From contig DOVS01000241.1 in the NCBI GenBank assembly GCA_003519965.1, forward strand, positions 1 to 14,543: 14,543 bases of DNA, given 5' to 3'. The DNA comes from Betaproteobacteria bacterium. GTDB taxonomy: Bacteria; Pseudomonadota; Gammaproteobacteria; Burkholderiales; UBA9220. The notes under the pieces were generated by a model. It had not been told where the DNA came from. It made no database searches and was given only the letters and a program-made list of their open reading frames with translations. This document shows positions 6,615-14,543 of the stretch, in pieces (within the stretch, counting starts at the first letter, position 1; each line of letters starts with the position of its first letter). The position numbers and the translations under genes are program-made.

Positions 6615-7667
6615 TTAACTAAGAGAAGACGGTGCTATTAAGCGCCAACCGACTTCTCCTCCCGCCCGCAAGGGAACGAGTGTATCGTCGCCAAAAGATA
6701 GCGTGTCCGGCACCCGCTGGCTTTCCTTGCATAAACGAATACTATCGGCATTACGCGGCAGACCATAGAAATCGGCGCCATGGAAACTAGCAAACGCTTC
6801 CAGCCGTTCCAACGCGGCGGCCGCCTCAAAAGCCTCGGCATATAATTCAATGGCGGCATGCGCCGTATACACGCCGGCGCAACCGCAAGAGGATTCCTTG
6901 GCGCGCCGCCCATGCGGCGCACTGTCGGTGCCGAGAAAAAACTTCGGGCTGCCGCCAATGGCGGCCGCGACCAACGCCTGACGATGGGATTCCCGTTTCA
7001 GCACCGGCAAACAATAATGATGCGGGCGAATGCCTCCCTGGAACATCGCGTTGCGATTCATCAGCAGATGGTGGGCGGTAATCGTAGCGGCCACGTGCGG
7101 CGGCGCGGCCTGGACGAAATCCACGCCATCGCGGGTAGTGACGTGCTCCAGCACTAGCCGCAAACCGGGGAAATGGTGGATTAGCAGCGCCAATACGCGA
7201 TCGATAAAAACTTTCTCGCGGTCAAACACATCGACCGCCGGATCGGTGGCCTCGCCATGCACCAGCAGCGGCAATTCCTGTTTTTCCATGGCTTCCAGCG
7301 CGGGAAAACAACGAGATATCTCGGTAACGCCAGCCGCCGAATTCGTGGTTGCCCCCGCCGGATATAATTTAACGCCCAATACGCCGCCGCTTGCCTTGGC
7401 GCGGGCGATCTCCGCCGGCGTCGTGCTATCGGTTAGATAAAGCGTCATCAGGGGAGAAAATTGCGAATCCGGCGGTAACGCCGCGATAATCCGTGCACGG
7501 TAATCCATCGCCATGACGGTATTCACCACCGGCGGCTTGAGGTTCGGCATGATCACCGCGCGCCCAAAACAACGAGCGGTATCGCCTACCACCGCCCGCA
7601 TGGCGTCGCCGTCGCGCACGTGCAAATGCCAATCGTCTGGCCGGGTTAAGGTTAATTGCTGAATCAT
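6615..7667 (-). CDS. pyrC: Dihydroorotase, class II
   Basis: Third step of pyrimidine synthesis: reversible ring closure of carbamoyl aspartate to dihydroorotate by a two-zinc amidohydrolase. The protein has 350 residues, matching the short E. coli-type enzyme. All metal ligands are seen: His14 and His16 in [10 protein letters not shown], the lysine to be carbamylated (Lys100) in [14 protein letters not shown], His137 in LLVHGEAT, His175 in [10 protein letters not shown] and Asp248 in FLGTDSAPH. The ATG at 7667 is chosen because family homology begins at [14 protein letters not shown] longer frame from 7781 would overlap the Sel1 gene. It follows the Sel1 gene by 19 bases on the same strand. 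No good ribosome site precedes it, so it may depend on upstream translation. Confidence 0.96.
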   Translation of the reverse strand: MIQQLTLTRPDDWHLHVRDGDAMRAVVGDTARCFGRAVIMPNLKPPVVNTVMAMDYRARIIAALPPDSQFSPLMTLYLTDSTTPAEIARAKASGGVLGVKLYPAGATTNSAAGVTEISRCFPALEAMEKQELPLLVHGEATDPAVDVFDREKVFIDRVLALLIHHFPGLRLVLEHVTTRDGVDFVQAAPPHVAATITAHHLLMNRNAMFQGGIRPHHYCLPVLKRESHRQALVAAAIGGSPKFFLGTDSAPHGRRAKESSCGCAGVYTAHAAIELYAEAFEAAAALERLEAFASFHGADFYGLPRNADSIRLCKESQRVPDTLSFGDDTLVPLRAGGEVGWRLIAPSSLS

Positions 7668-7686
7668 CGGATAAAGTCGAGCGGCG

Positions 7687-8568
7687 TTATTGTCCGCGCC
7701 CTTCAGCCCGTTGCAGCCAATACGCCGACTGCTTTGGGTCGGGCTGCACCCCCAACAGGCCTTTCTGGTAAATATGCGCAAGGCTCTTCATCGCCAGCTT
7801 ATGGCCCGCCCCCGCGGCTTTTTTAAACCAGTAGAGCGCCTTTTGATTATCCCGCGCTACGCCCCAAGCGCCCGACTCGTAACGCAACGCCAACTGGTAC
7901 TGAGCCTCCACGTCGCCCTCGGCGGCCATTTTTTTTAATTCGCCGCCGCGTTGATGGAATATTTCGGTCGTGTCCCGCCCGATGCCAACCAGAAAATTGA
8001 GTAGTTTAATCGCGTCCGACTGCCCCTGCGCCGCCGCCCGCTCCAGCCAATTGCGGCCACGTTCTAGGTCTTTAGGAACGCCATGGCCCGAATGATACAT
8101 TTTGCCCAACAAATATTGCGCGTCACGATCGCCGGCATCGGCGGCCTTGTCTAACCAGTATTCGGCTTTCCTGTAATCCTGCGGCACGCCCTTGCCACGA
8201 AAATACATAGCGCCTAGCTCGCGTTGCGCCACCGTATTTCCTTGACGCGCCGCTTTTTCACGCCAATACGCGGCCTGGCGATCGTCCTGCGGCACGCCCT
8301 TGCCGCTGGCGTAGTAGTCGCCGAGCTCCTGTTGTGCATAGGCATTCCCTTGAAGAGCGGCCTGACGAAACCAATACGCGGATTGTTTATCGTCCTGGGC
8401 GTAACCGCCGCCGCCCTCCTTATAAATCACGCCGAACAGCACCTGCGCCGCAGCGCTGCCGCGTTCGGCGGAACGGGCGATCAACGCAGCTTCCTGCGGG
8501 GTCGTCGCGAAGGCGGCGGGCGTCAATAGAAACACCAGCGGCAAAAAAAGTAGAAACCGTTTCCACAT
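7687..8568 (-). CDS. Secreted Sel1-repeat (TPR-like) protein
   Basis: An exported protein of 293 residues (299 if the ATG at 8586 is used). A signal peptide is clear: MWKR, a leucine-rich core, then a cleavage site after TPAAFA. The rest is a solenoid of Sel1 repeats of about 36 residues with pattern A..G...AQ..LG..Y..G.GV..D...A..W..KAA. Four regular repeats are followed by one degenerate repeat ([13 protein letters not shown] region) and two more. Such proteins act as protein-binding scaffolds in the periplasm or envelope; the partner is unknown. The start at 8568 gives the more typical signal peptide, but neither start has a good ribosome site. It lies upstream of pyrC, probably in one transcript, with no obvious functional link. 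Confidence 0.87.
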   Translation of the reverse strand: MWKRFLLFLPLVFLLTPAAFATTPQEAALIARSAERGSAAAQVLFGVIYKEGGGGYAQDDKQSAYWFRQAALQGNAYAQQELGDYYASGKGVPQDDRQAAYWREKAARQGNTVAQRELGAMYFRGKGVPQDYRKAEYWLDKAADAGDRDAQYLLGKMYHSGHGVPKDLERGRNWLERAAAQGQSDAIKLLNFLVGIGRDTTEIFHQRGGELKKMAAEGDVEAQYQLALRYESGAWGVARDNQKALYWFKKAAGAGHKLAMKSLAHIYQKGLLGVQPDPKQSAYWLQRAEGRGQ

Positions 8569-8586
8569 ATTAAACAACAGCAACAT

Positions 8587-8944
8587 AAAGGTTTATTGTA
8601 ACTGAAACCCCCCGGGCAGAGAATGTTCCATGGGCGCGTCCCTTTACGTTCCGGCGGCGCGGGGGAGTCCTCTCCGCCGCCCACCCCGCCGGGGCGCGTA
8701 TCCCTGGCGCGGCAATGTAGAAATGCCGAATACGTCCCGACAAAGCGACCGTCGGCTCTTAAAACCCAACCCCCGGCGACCACGAGGAAAAACGCGACCA
8801 CGTGCTCGCGTAATGTCGGCAACGCAAACGATCCCGCGCAACGGCCGGTGTTTCTATGGTTTTCACCCCTTCCTCTTCCGCGCGCAACGGCGCTGAAATC
8901 CCGCTAAAATACTAGCATATCGCTCATTCCACGAGAGGCGCCGA
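8587..8944. other. About 360-base gap between divergent genes; GC-rich hairpin, no gene
   Basis: Frames here have no family-like pattern and lie upstream of both neighbours. GGCGGCG (8653-8659) can pair perfectly with CGCCGCC (8675-8681), with partial inner pairing. An eight-base GGGCGCGT occurs near 8633 and near 8692. TAAAAT around 8903 may be a -10 for the macrodomain gene, but its -35 is poor. Nothing else is supported. Confidence 0.4.
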
Positions 8945-9454
8945 ATGCCAGACAAACGCCTGACTATCTGGCGGGGGGACATCACCCGTTTGTCCGTCGA
9001 TGCGATCGTCAACGCCGCCAATCGTACATTGCTGGGCGGCGGCGGCGTGGATGGCGCGATTCATCGCGCCGCCGGCCCCGAACTGCTGGCGGCGTGCCGC
9101 GCCCTGAACGGCTGCGCCACCGGCGAAGCAAAAATTACTGCGGGCTACCGGCTGCCCGCCCGCTGGGTCATTCATACCGTCGGGCCCATCTGGCGCGGAG
9201 GCGGCCAGGACGAAGACCAAGACCTTGCCGCCTGCTACCGCGACAGTCTGCGGCTAGCGCAAACGCACGGCGTTCGCAGCATCGCTTTCCCATCCATCAG
9301 CACCGGCGCCTACGGTTTCCCAATAGAACGGGCGGCGCCAATCGCGGTAACAGAAATTTCGCGTTTCTTGGCATCCTATCCCGCCATGGAAAAAGTGATT
9401 CTCGTTTGCTTCAATGAAGTGGTTTTCCATCATTACCGGCAACTGCTGGAATAA
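8945..9454 (+). CDS. Macrodomain protein, probable O-acetyl-ADP-ribose deacetylase (MacroD/YmdB type)
   Basis: Single-domain cytoplasmic protein of 169 residues, the usual size for YmdB/MacroD enzymes. These bind ADP-ribose and hydrolyse O-acetyl-ADP-ribose or remove ADP-ribose from acidic residues. Visible motifs: GDIT (11-14), DAIVNAAN (19-26), the catalytic loop [14 protein letters not shown] (31-44), [22 protein letters not shown] (60-81) and the distal-ribose loop [10 protein letters not shown] (117-126). Residues typical of the hydrolysing MacroD-type group, including the glycine-rich loop followed by Asp36, are present. No sirtuin or ADP-ribosyltransferase lies near, and there is no toxin-antitoxin partner, so a stand-alone metabolite or repair role is likely. 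A purine-rich GAGAGG precedes the ATG. Confidence 0.94.
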   Translation: MPDKRLTIWRGDITRLSVDAIVNAANRTLLGGGGVDGAIHRAAGPELLAACRALNGCATGEAKITAGYRLPARWVIHTVGPIWRGGGQDEDQDLAACYRDSLRLAQTHGVRSIAFPSISTGAYGFPIERAAPIAVTEISRFLASYPAMEKVILVCFNEVVFHHYRQLLE

Positions 9455-9724
9455 CGCCGCGCCAAAAGAATAAACGCCCACCGAAATAATGGTCCAACAA
9501 ACCCTAGCGCCGCCACAATAGGATTGACGGCCTAAAAAAATCCTTGCACGCTTTACCCTTGCGATCTTCATTTATCCCGGAAAATCGCGATGAATCGCCG
9601 TTTGGTGGAATAACGGACAAAACGCCGCCATGGGCCGATGCGTCGCGTAACACCGCCAACGCGTGCAACCCGTCCGGTCGGACCGGCGCGTTTATCGGCA
9701 ATATCCGCCGCAAGAGGAGCTCCA

Positions 9725-10423
9725 ATGGACAAAACCCAGCGCAAGTCGCTCATTCCCCACACGCAGCGCTATTTGATTACCGGCGCACTGACCATTATTC
9801 CTATTTGGGTCACTTGGCTGGTTTTCGATTTCGTGCTGACGCGTTTATCGAACGTGGGACGGCCTTCGGTCGTCGCCCTCTCCAAGGCGTTGCAAGACGA
9901 TCTCCCAACGCTCGCCCGCTGGTTGCTGGAGCCATGGTTCCAATCAACGCTGGCGGTGATTCTAACCGTGCTCGCACTCTACTTGCTGGGGTTGGCGGCC
10001 ACGCTGGTCGTCGGCAAACGGCTAATCGCCTTATTCGAATCGATTATGGAGCGCCTGCCGCTCGTGCAAACCATTTACGGCGCCACTAAAAAGCTGCTGT
10101 CGGCATTGCAAACCAAGCCGGAAGGCGTGCAGCGCGTGGTGCTCATCGACTTCCCCTCCTCGAAAATGAAGGCTATCGGCTTTGTAACGCGCTTAATGCA
10201 CGATGAGATCAGCGGCGAGGCGCTCGCCGCTGTCTATGTGCCGACAACGCCCAACCCCACTTCCGGCTACATGGAGATCGTCCCGATGAAACACATTACT
10301 TCCACGGACTGGAGCATGGACGAAGCCATGACGTTTATTCTGACCGGCGGCACGGTTGCGCCGGAACATATTCACTATTCCGGAAACGCGCCCGATCGTC
10401 CCGATCCCGGCGCCACGCGCTAA
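9725..10423 (+). CDS. DUF502 family inner-membrane protein
   Basis: A 232-residue protein of the DUF502 family. Two hydrophobic segments (about 17-39 and 73-95) anchor a C-terminal domain. Family marks are TGALTIIPIWVTWLVF (19-34), PLVQTIYGATKKLL (112-125), VVLIDFPSSKMKAIGFVT (138-155) and VYVPTTPNPTSGY (170-182). The molecular role of the family is not established. The ATG at 9725 is preferred to the upstream one at 9638 because AGAGGAG (9713-9719) precedes it at good spacing and homology starts there; the extra 29 residues look like non-coding translation. The Na/Pi-transporter gene follows after 48 bases, probably in the same transcript. The gap before it (9455-9724) holds a small palindrome, CCGGTC/GACCGG (9674-9686). 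Confidence 0.9.
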   Translation: MDKTQRKSLIPHTQRYLITGALTIIPIWVTWLVFDFVLTRLSNVGRPSVVALSKALQDDLPTLARWLLEPWFQSTLAVILTVLALYLLGLAATLVVGKRLIALFESIMERLPLVQTIYGATKKLLSALQTKPEGVQRVVLIDFPSSKMKAIGFVTRLMHDEISGEALAAVYVPTTPNPTSGYMEIVPMKHITSTDWSMDEAMTFILTGGTVAPEHIHYSGNAPDRPDPGATR

Positions 10424-10471
10424 ATGCGTCATGCTGCGCTCCTCGTACGGGTCGTTGGAGAATAAAATAGG

Positions 10472-12136
10472 ATGCTAACGATGATCGGCGCGCTCATAGG
10501 CGGCATTGGCCTTTTTCTGCTAGGCATGCGCCTGATGACGGAGGGATTGAAATTGGCGGCGGGGGAAACCTTGCGCCAGCTGCTTTCCCGCGGCACCCGA
10601 ACGCCACTGCACGGCTTGCTGTCCGGCATTGTCATTACCTCCTTAGTGCAGTCGTCGAGCGCCGTCATCGTCGCCACGATCGGTTTCGTCAACGCCGGCC
10701 TGATGACGCTCATTCAGGCCATCACCGTTATTTACGGCAGCAACGTCGGCACCACCATGACCAGTTGGCTCGTCACCTTGGTGGGGTTTAATATTAATAT
10801 CAAAGCGTTTTCCCTGCCGATGATCGGGATAGGCATGCTGTTACGACTGATTGGCGGGGCAGGGCGTAAAGCCGCCATTGGCGATGCGTTGGCGGGTTTC
10901 GGCATTTTCTTCCTTGGCATCGACATCCTCAAAACCACCTTTTCCGCCATCGGCGGCGGCTTTCACTTAACCGAACTGAATAGCCAAGGGGTATGGGGGC
11001 TCTTTCTATTCGTGGGCGTCGGTTTTCTCCTAACGTTGCTCATGCAGTCGTCCAGCGCCGCCCTCGCCATTATTCTCACGGCGGCGGGGGGACACGTGAT
11101 TCCGCTCACGGCAGCGGCGGCGCTGGTTATTGGCGCCAATATGGGCACCACCTCCACGGCGGTGTTCGCTACGTTGGGCGCCACCCCCAACGCCAAGCGG
11201 GTCGCTTCCGCCCATGTCGCATTCAATCTGATTACCGGAGTCATCGCCGTGCTGCTGCTGCCGTTCATGCTCATGGGCCTGACCGATCTGCGCCGCATAC
11301 TGAACATGGATGTCGGGCCGGTGGCGCTGCTGGCGCTATTCCACAGCGCGTTCAATGTCCTAGGCGTCATGTTGATGTGGCCGTTGACGAGCCGTCTGGT
11401 TAAGTTTCTGGAGCGGCGCTTCCGTAGCGGGGAAGAGAATGAGGCGCGCCCCCGCTACCTCGACCGCAACATTGTCGGCACGCCGTCACTGGCGATGAAC
11501 GCCTTGGCGATGGAACTGGTGCGAATCGGCGGTATCGCCCGCCGCATGGCGAAAGGCGCGATCAGTAGTGAAATGACCGCCAGCCCGCAACTGGCAAGGG
11601 ACGCCAGAATATTGACGCAACTAGTGGACGCAACCGGCAATTTCAGCAACCTCATCCAGCGAGGCCACCTGCCGCCCGATTTGGACGATAAGCTCCCTAA
11701 CGCCCTGCGGGTATCCCGCTATTACACGGAAATGGCCGAGCTTGCCGAAGGGATCGCCCACGCGCAAAGCGTGATTCACCCCATTGACGCTCCCGAACTG
11801 GAAACGATGATTGCGGATTTTAAACACCGGGTCGTCCATTTTCTCACCCAGGCCGAACCAGCGGCGGAACGCTATACTGGCGAAGGCGACGCCGCCGCAC
11901 TCGCTCCTTTGCAACAAGATTACCAACAGTTGAAGTCCCGCTTGCTACGCGCGGGCACGCAAGGCGTTTTACCGGTGCGCACCGTCGTGGATCAATTAGA
12001 CCTCATGAGCAATATTCGCCGTATTGCCGAACAGGCGGAAAAGAGCGCACGCTACCTCTCGCATCTTATCCATGCCGCCCACCTGAACACAGGAGATCAG
12101 AGAGAACATAACCACACCGAGGAAGCCCCAGGATAA
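10472..12136 (+). CDS. Na/Pi-cotransporter family protein with PhoU-like C-terminal domain (NptA/YjbB type)
   Basis: Inner-membrane protein of 554 residues. The N-terminal part (1-330) holds two inverted Na/Pi-cotransporter repeats, each with a QSSS motif (60-63 in TSLVQSSSA; 192-195 in TLLMQSSSA) and a G-N-GTT motif (GSNVGTT 89-95; GANMGTT 221-227). Residues about 345-540 form a helical PhoU-like domain. Bacterial relatives such as YjbB export phosphate with sodium when internal phosphate is high; this direction is inferred. Two starts are possible: ATG 10472, 12 bases after GGAG, and ATG 10481, 8 bases after AGGA; the second has better spacing. No pho box was seen. There is a cytoplasm-sized loop rich in charged residues between the domains (about 310-335). 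Confidence 0.93.
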   Translation: MLTMIGALIGGIGLFLLGMRLMTEGLKLAAGETLRQLLSRGTRTPLHGLLSGIVITSLVQSSSAVIVATIGFVNAGLMTLIQAITVIYGSNVGTTMTSWLVTLVGFNINIKAFSLPMIGIGMLLRLIGGAGRKAAIGDALAGFGIFFLGIDILKTTFSAIGGGFHLTELNSQGVWGLFLFVGVGFLLTLLMQSSSAALAIILTAAGGHVIPLTAAAALVIGANMGTTSTAVFATLGATPNAKRVASAHVAFNLITGVIAVLLLPFMLMGLTDLRRILNMDVGPVALLALFHSAFNVLGVMLMWPLTSRLVKFLERRFRSGEENEARPRYLDRNIVGTPSLAMNALAMELVRIGGIARRMAKGAISSEMTASPQLARDARILTQLVDATGNFSNLIQRGHLPPDLDDKLPNALRVSRYYTEMAELAEGIAHAQSVIHPIDAPELETMIADFKHRVVHFLTQAEPAAERYTGEGDAAALAPLQQDYQQLKSRLLRAGTQGVLPVRTVVDQLDLMSNIRRIAEQAEKSARYLSHLIHAAHLNTGDQREHNHTEEAPG

Positions 12137-12525
12137 ATGACCGGGCACTCGCATCGCCGAGCGCCTAATGCGCTGCTACCGATTGGATGATCGCCGGCTT
12201 GAACTTTTCCCTCCTCGTACTAAACTGAGAACGTAGGCGTAATAAAACCGCCTGCATGTAGACGCCGGAAGGCGTTGTTCGAGTCCTCGTCTCTTGTCGA
12301 GGGAAAAGGTAGATGCGCGCGATACCTTAAGTAATGCCAGAACCCCCTGCCAGGGGGAGACCAGGGAGGGGCTGCGTCATGGCCCCTCCCGGTTTGGCGC
12401 TGTTCCCCTCGCCCGTATTGTCGGAAATACCGGAAACGTTCCCCCGCAGCCAGAATTCCAATGGTTAGCCGTTACGCGGTTGGGTAATCTATTGCGCCGT
12501 TATTACATTACGGGAAGGCAATAAT
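12137..12525. other. About 390 bases without a gene; dense inverted repeats, candidate structured RNA
   Basis: No credible coding frame: a 76-codon frame here (12294-12524) has no family-like pattern and crosses the hairpins. Helices seen: CTTTTCCCTC (12204-12213) with GAGGGAAAAG (12299-12308), enclosing GTAGGCG/CGCCTGC (12233-12239/12249-12255) and ACGCC-GGAA-GGCGT (12262-12275). Next come AAGGTA/TACCTT (12306-12311/12323-12328), CCCCCT/AGGGGG (12343-12348/12352-12357) and a 9-bp GGGAGGGGC/GCCCCTCCC (12364-12372/12382-12390). GTATT/AATAC follows near 12415-12430, then TATTGC/GCAATA (12490-12495/12518-12523). I cannot match it to 6S, SRP, tmRNA or a riboswitch I know. The strand is probably plus. 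Confidence 0.4.
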
Positions 12526-12903
12526 ATGCAAGGGGTTCGATAGTTTCTGAGGCAGGTCATTCTTTTTTTAAAACACCGTATTTAGCCCGCGAGGCATTGT
12601 CCGCCGCCAAGAAGCGCCGCAGGCAGCGGACAGCTAAGCCCCGCCGACCAATCCTTTATCCGTTTACGGCGTGTCCTTTTTGCGTCAAGGTCGGACGTGC
12701 AATGAAACGTCTCAGCCTCCATATCGAAACCCGCGACGCTAAAAACGATCAGCGCCGCCGTCAGGAATTATTGGATGCGGTGAGCGCTATACCAAGTCCC
12801 TTGTCTCAAGATCGTGGAAGAAGATGGAAACGTGCGCCGGCTATATGAATCCGGTGAAACTACCCGCTATTTGGAACGACGCTTCGCGGCACTGGCCGCT
12901 TAA
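12526..12903 (+). pseudogene. Decayed membrane-anchored glutaredoxin
   Basis: The pieces of one glutaredoxin appear in order across three reading frames. From ATG 12526, after a GGGAAGG ribosome site, the frame gives MQGVR, then TAG (12541-12543), then FLRQVILFL. One extra base in the A-run at 12570-12573 shifts to NTVFSPRGIVRRQEAPQAADS, an N-terminal segment typical of membrane-anchored glutaredoxins. A second shift near 12630 leads to ILYPFTACPFCVKVGRAMKRL, with the CPFC active site at 12672-12683, and on to RRRQELLDA. A third shift near 12780-12793 leads to QVPCLKIVEEDG, then LYESGETTRYLERRFAALAA and TAA (12901-12903). Each shift equals one extra base. A full-length intact ancestor of about 125 residues is inferred. 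Sequence error is the alternative, though the neighbours are intact. Confidence 0.8.
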
Positions 12904-12929
12904 CGGCGCCGCGGCCGCCCGCGAGACCG

Positions 12930-13760
12930 TCATCGCGCCTCGTGCGCCGCTCTTTCCACCAGTAAGGTGTGCAATCGACGGCTATCGGCGTGCAACACGG
13001 TAAACTTGAGGTCATCGAACGTCACTTGCTCCCCTCGCTTGGGCAGCCGTCCGAATTTGCTAGTGACCAGCCCGCCCACGGTATCGAAATCCTCATCGCT
13101 GAAATGCGTGCCCAGGACTTCGTTGAAGTCAGGAATCTCGGCCAAGGCCTTGACCCGGAATTTACCGCCGCGATCGCGAACAATGCTATCGCCCGCCTCG
13201 TCAAAATCGTATTCGTCCTCGATCTCACCGACAATTTGCTCGAGCACGTCCTCGATAGTGACTAACCCGGATACTCCGCCGTACTCGTCGGCGACAATGG
13301 CGATATGGTTCCGGTTACAGCGAAATTCCTTGAGCAGTACGTTAAGGCGTTTCGCCTCTGGAATAAAAATAGCCGGCCGTAACATTTCTCTGACGTTAAA
13401 TTCCTCGCCGGCGTAATAGCGCAGCAAATCCTTCGCGAGCAGAATACCGATAATATTATCCTTGCTTTCGTCGGTAACCGGAAAACGGGAGTGGGCGGTT
13501 TCGATCACGAACGGGATAAATTTTTCGGGGGGAGACTGAATATCGATGACATCCATTTGCGCGCGGGGAATCATAATATCCCGCACGTGCATTTCCGATA
13601 CATGCAATACGCCTTCGATCATGCTGAGCGCATCGCCATCCAACAGATTGCGTTCGTATGCCGAGTGCAGCAGCTCGATCAACTGCTCGCGATCTTCGGG
13701 TTCACGCAAAAGCAGCGTGCTTAATCGTTCCAGCCAGCCAGGTTTACTCGATTCTTCCAT
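12930..13760 (-). CDS. corC: CorC/HlyC-type CBS-domain protein, putative Mg2+/Co2+ efflux factor
   Basis: Cytoplasmic protein of 276 residues, without membrane segments, as for E. coli CorC. It has the entry motif HVRDIMIPRAQMDVI (58-72), two CBS domains (about 66-118 and 127-183) with TVEDVLEQIVGEIEDEYD-like VTIEDVLEQIVGEIEDEYD (167-185), and a C-terminal CorC/HlyC transporter-associated domain (about 195-272) with FDTVGGLVTSKFGRLPKRGE. It is linked in enterobacteria to magnesium and cobalt efflux and to membrane integrity; the exact role is debated. AAGAG precedes the ATG. It follows ybeY by 26 bases on the same strand, across a large palindrome. The lnt gene that often follows corC is missing; a pseudogene converges instead. 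Confidence 0.95.
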   Translation of the reverse strand: MEESSKPGWLERLSTLLLREPEDREQLIELLHSAYERNLLDGDALSMIEGVLHVSEMHVRDIMIPRAQMDVIDIQSPPEKFIPFVIETAHSRFPVTDESKDNIIGILLAKDLLRYYAGEEFNVREMLRPAIFIPEAKRLNVLLKEFRCNRNHIAIVADEYGGVSGLVTIEDVLEQIVGEIEDEYDFDEAGDSIVRDRGGKFRVKALAEIPDFNEVLGTHFSDEDFDTVGGLVTSKFGRLPKRGEQVTFDDLKFTVLHADSRRLHTLLVERAAHEAR

Positions 13761-13775
13761 AGTCTCTTAAACACA

Positions 13776-13824
13776 ATGAACAAGGATCAGCGGTCAACGG
13801 CGTTAACCGCTGATCCTTGCTCAT
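13776..13824. repeat. 49-base near-perfect palindrome between ybeY and corC
   Basis: Outer arms ATGA (13776-13779) and TCAT (13821-13824), main 14-base arms CAAGGATCAGCGGT (13781-13794) and ACCGCTGATCCTTG (13806-13819), and inner arms AACG and CGTT (13796-13804) are centred on base 13800. Only two pairs fail (13780/13820 and 13795/13805). The right half forms the last codons of ybeY and its stop. On the minus strand the hairpin is followed by the T-rich TTCATTGTGTTT, so it may attenuate or process the ybeY-corC transcript. Confidence 0.9.
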
Positions 13825-14308
13825 AAGGGTCAGCATAGCCTAATTTCACGATAATTTTTTTTTCCAGCGCCTCCATGCGCTGGGCGGCATGCTCGTTTTC
13901 GTGATCATAGCCTTGCAAATGCAACATTCCATGGACGATCAAGTGCGCATAATGCGCTTCCTCCGTCTTCCCCTGTTCTGCCGCTTCACGGCGCACCACC
14001 GGAGCGCATAGCACCAGGTCGCCCATCAAAAACCCGTTGTCCCAGGACGCATCGTAGCCGAAGGAAAGCACGTTGGTCGCGTAGTCCTTTTCACGGTAGC
14101 GGCCATTCAGCGCGCGCCCTTCCACCTCATCCACCAGACGAATAGTAATTTCCGCGCGTGAAGCCGCGGCGTTCGGTTGGAGCGCGGCGGCCGCCCAGCG
14201 CCGCAGCCGCGGCCGCTCCGGCGTTCCCTGCGGCTTAACCTGATACTGCACCGCCAAGCTTAGCTGCGGCGTGGCCAAGCCTGGCAAACTACCCTCGACC
14301 TTTCTCAT
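13787..14308 (-). CDS. ybeY: Endoribonuclease YbeY (rRNA maturation factor)
   Basis: Single-strand endoribonuclease needed for 16S rRNA 3' processing and 70S ribosome quality control. The zinc site H3-x-H5-x-GH is intact: His126, His130 and His136 in [15 protein letters not shown]. Also present are the [11 protein letters not shown] strand (76-86, usually TDVLSFP, here Asn in place of Asp) and [11 protein letters not shown] (95-105). The ATG at 14308 gives 173 residues and overlaps the end of phoH by 20 bases, a usual coupling. Homology itself begins near LSLAVQYQ, so a TTG start a few codons later is possible. The last residues, GSAVNAVDR, lie inside the 49-base palindrome and look like an added tail. 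Confidence 0.94.
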   Translation of the reverse strand: MRKVEGSLPGLATPQLSLAVQYQVKPQGTPERPRLRRWAAAALQPNAAASRAEITIRLVDEVEGRALNGRYREKDYATNVLSFGYDASWDNGFLMGDLVLCAPVVRREAAEQGKTEEAHYAHLIVHGMLHLQGYDHENEHAAQRMEALEKKIIVKLGYADPYEQGSAVNAVDR

Positions 14309-14543
14309 AGGATTCGTAAGCGTTAATGATGCGTTGCACGAGCGGATGGCGCACCACATCCTCTGCCTGAAAAAGGGTAAAGGCGACGCCGCGTACTTGA
14401 GCCAAAACGTCCCGGACCTCCACCAGGCCGCTACGTTGACCGCGCACCAGGTCGATCTGAGTCACATCGCCGGTAATGACCGCCTTGGAGCCAAAGCCGA
14501 TGCGCGTCAAGAACATTTTCATCTGTTCCGGCGTGGTGTTCTG
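14289..14543 (-). CDS. phoH: PhoH-like ATPase (YbeZ), C-terminal part, cut by window edge
   Basis: The last 84 codons of a PhoH-family protein; the Walker A part and N-terminus lie beyond base 14543. The visible sequence runs [20 protein letters not shown], then [20 protein letters not shown], and ends [16 protein letters not shown]. It matches the C-terminal half of the PhoH NTPase domain, including the sensor-like TGDVTQIDL. YbeZ acts with YbeY in rRNA and RNA processing, and the two genes overlap here. The usual PhoH length is about 320-350 residues, so some 240 are missing through the window edge, not through damage. Confidence 0.93.
   Translation of the reverse strand, partial: QNTTPEQMKMFLTRIGFGSKAVITGDVTQIDLVRGQRSGLVEVRDVLAQVRGVAFTLFQAEDVVRHPLVQRIINAYESYEKGRG

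Noticed and set aside
8523..8822. 99-codon minus-strand frame overlapping the Sel1 start
   Set aside because: The cysteine- and arginine-rich composition looks like random translation, and it overlaps a signal-peptide gene in another frame.
9455..9540. Short minus-strand frame reading like a membrane helix (NPIVAALGFVGPLFRW)
   Set aside because: It is closed by a stop after about 25 codons, has no start or ribosome site, and extends into no recognisable domain; at most a remnant.
12240..12310. TTCGAGTCC, resembling a tRNA T-arm
   Set aside because: The bases on both sides (CGTTG and CCTCG) do not form a five-pair stem, and no acceptor, D or anticodon arm can be drawn.
12597..12848. 83-codon frame starting at TTG, with CPFC
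   Set aside because: It is only the middle piece of the glutaredoxin pseudogene followed by out-of-frame sequence, not an intact small protein.

Overview
The window looks like a chromosomal segment of a proteobacterium, most likely beta- or gammaproteobacterial. Reasons: a bacterial type A RNase P RNA, a class II dihydroorotase, the phoH-ybeY-corC order, an outer-envelope Sel1 protein, and moderately high G+C genes with AT-rich control regions. The species cannot be named from sequence alone. No transposase, integrase, CRISPR array or phage gene is visible.

Left edge (1-5255): the 5' part of rnpB runs leftward off the window. It is divergent from a rightward sulfur block. The block opens with an ArsR-type regulator fused to a rhodanese, with a near-perfect palindrome over its probable -10 box. 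It continues with a DsrE-family protein and a TauE/SafE (TSUP) exporter behind a clear sigma70 promoter. A tight three-gene operon follows: a small thioredoxin-fold-like protein, a cystathionine gamma-synthase/lyase-family PLP enzyme and a NifS/IscS-type cysteine desulfurase. Together these suggest sensing, carrying, releasing and exporting reduced sulfur. The 8-mer ATATTCAA (or its complement) recurs in all three intergenic gaps of the block.

Middle (5256-12136): a conserved protein of unknown function (+) converges on a leftward pair, a secreted Sel1-repeat protein followed by pyrC. Divergent from that pair are a macrodomain protein, a DUF502 membrane protein and a Na/Pi-cotransporter-family protein with a PhoU-like tail, all rightward.

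Right edge (12137-14543): about 390 bases without a gene hold a dense set of inverted repeats, a candidate structured RNA. A decayed membrane-anchored glutaredoxin follows, with a nonsense codon and three frameshifts. The leftward operon phoH (cut by the window edge), ybeY and corC closes the window. A 49-base near-perfect palindrome forms the last codons of ybeY and the gap before corC.

Most genes are ordinary housekeeping. The points worth a second look are the regulator-operator pair and sulfur block, the structured RNA candidate, the glutaredoxin pseudogene and the ybeY-corC palindrome.
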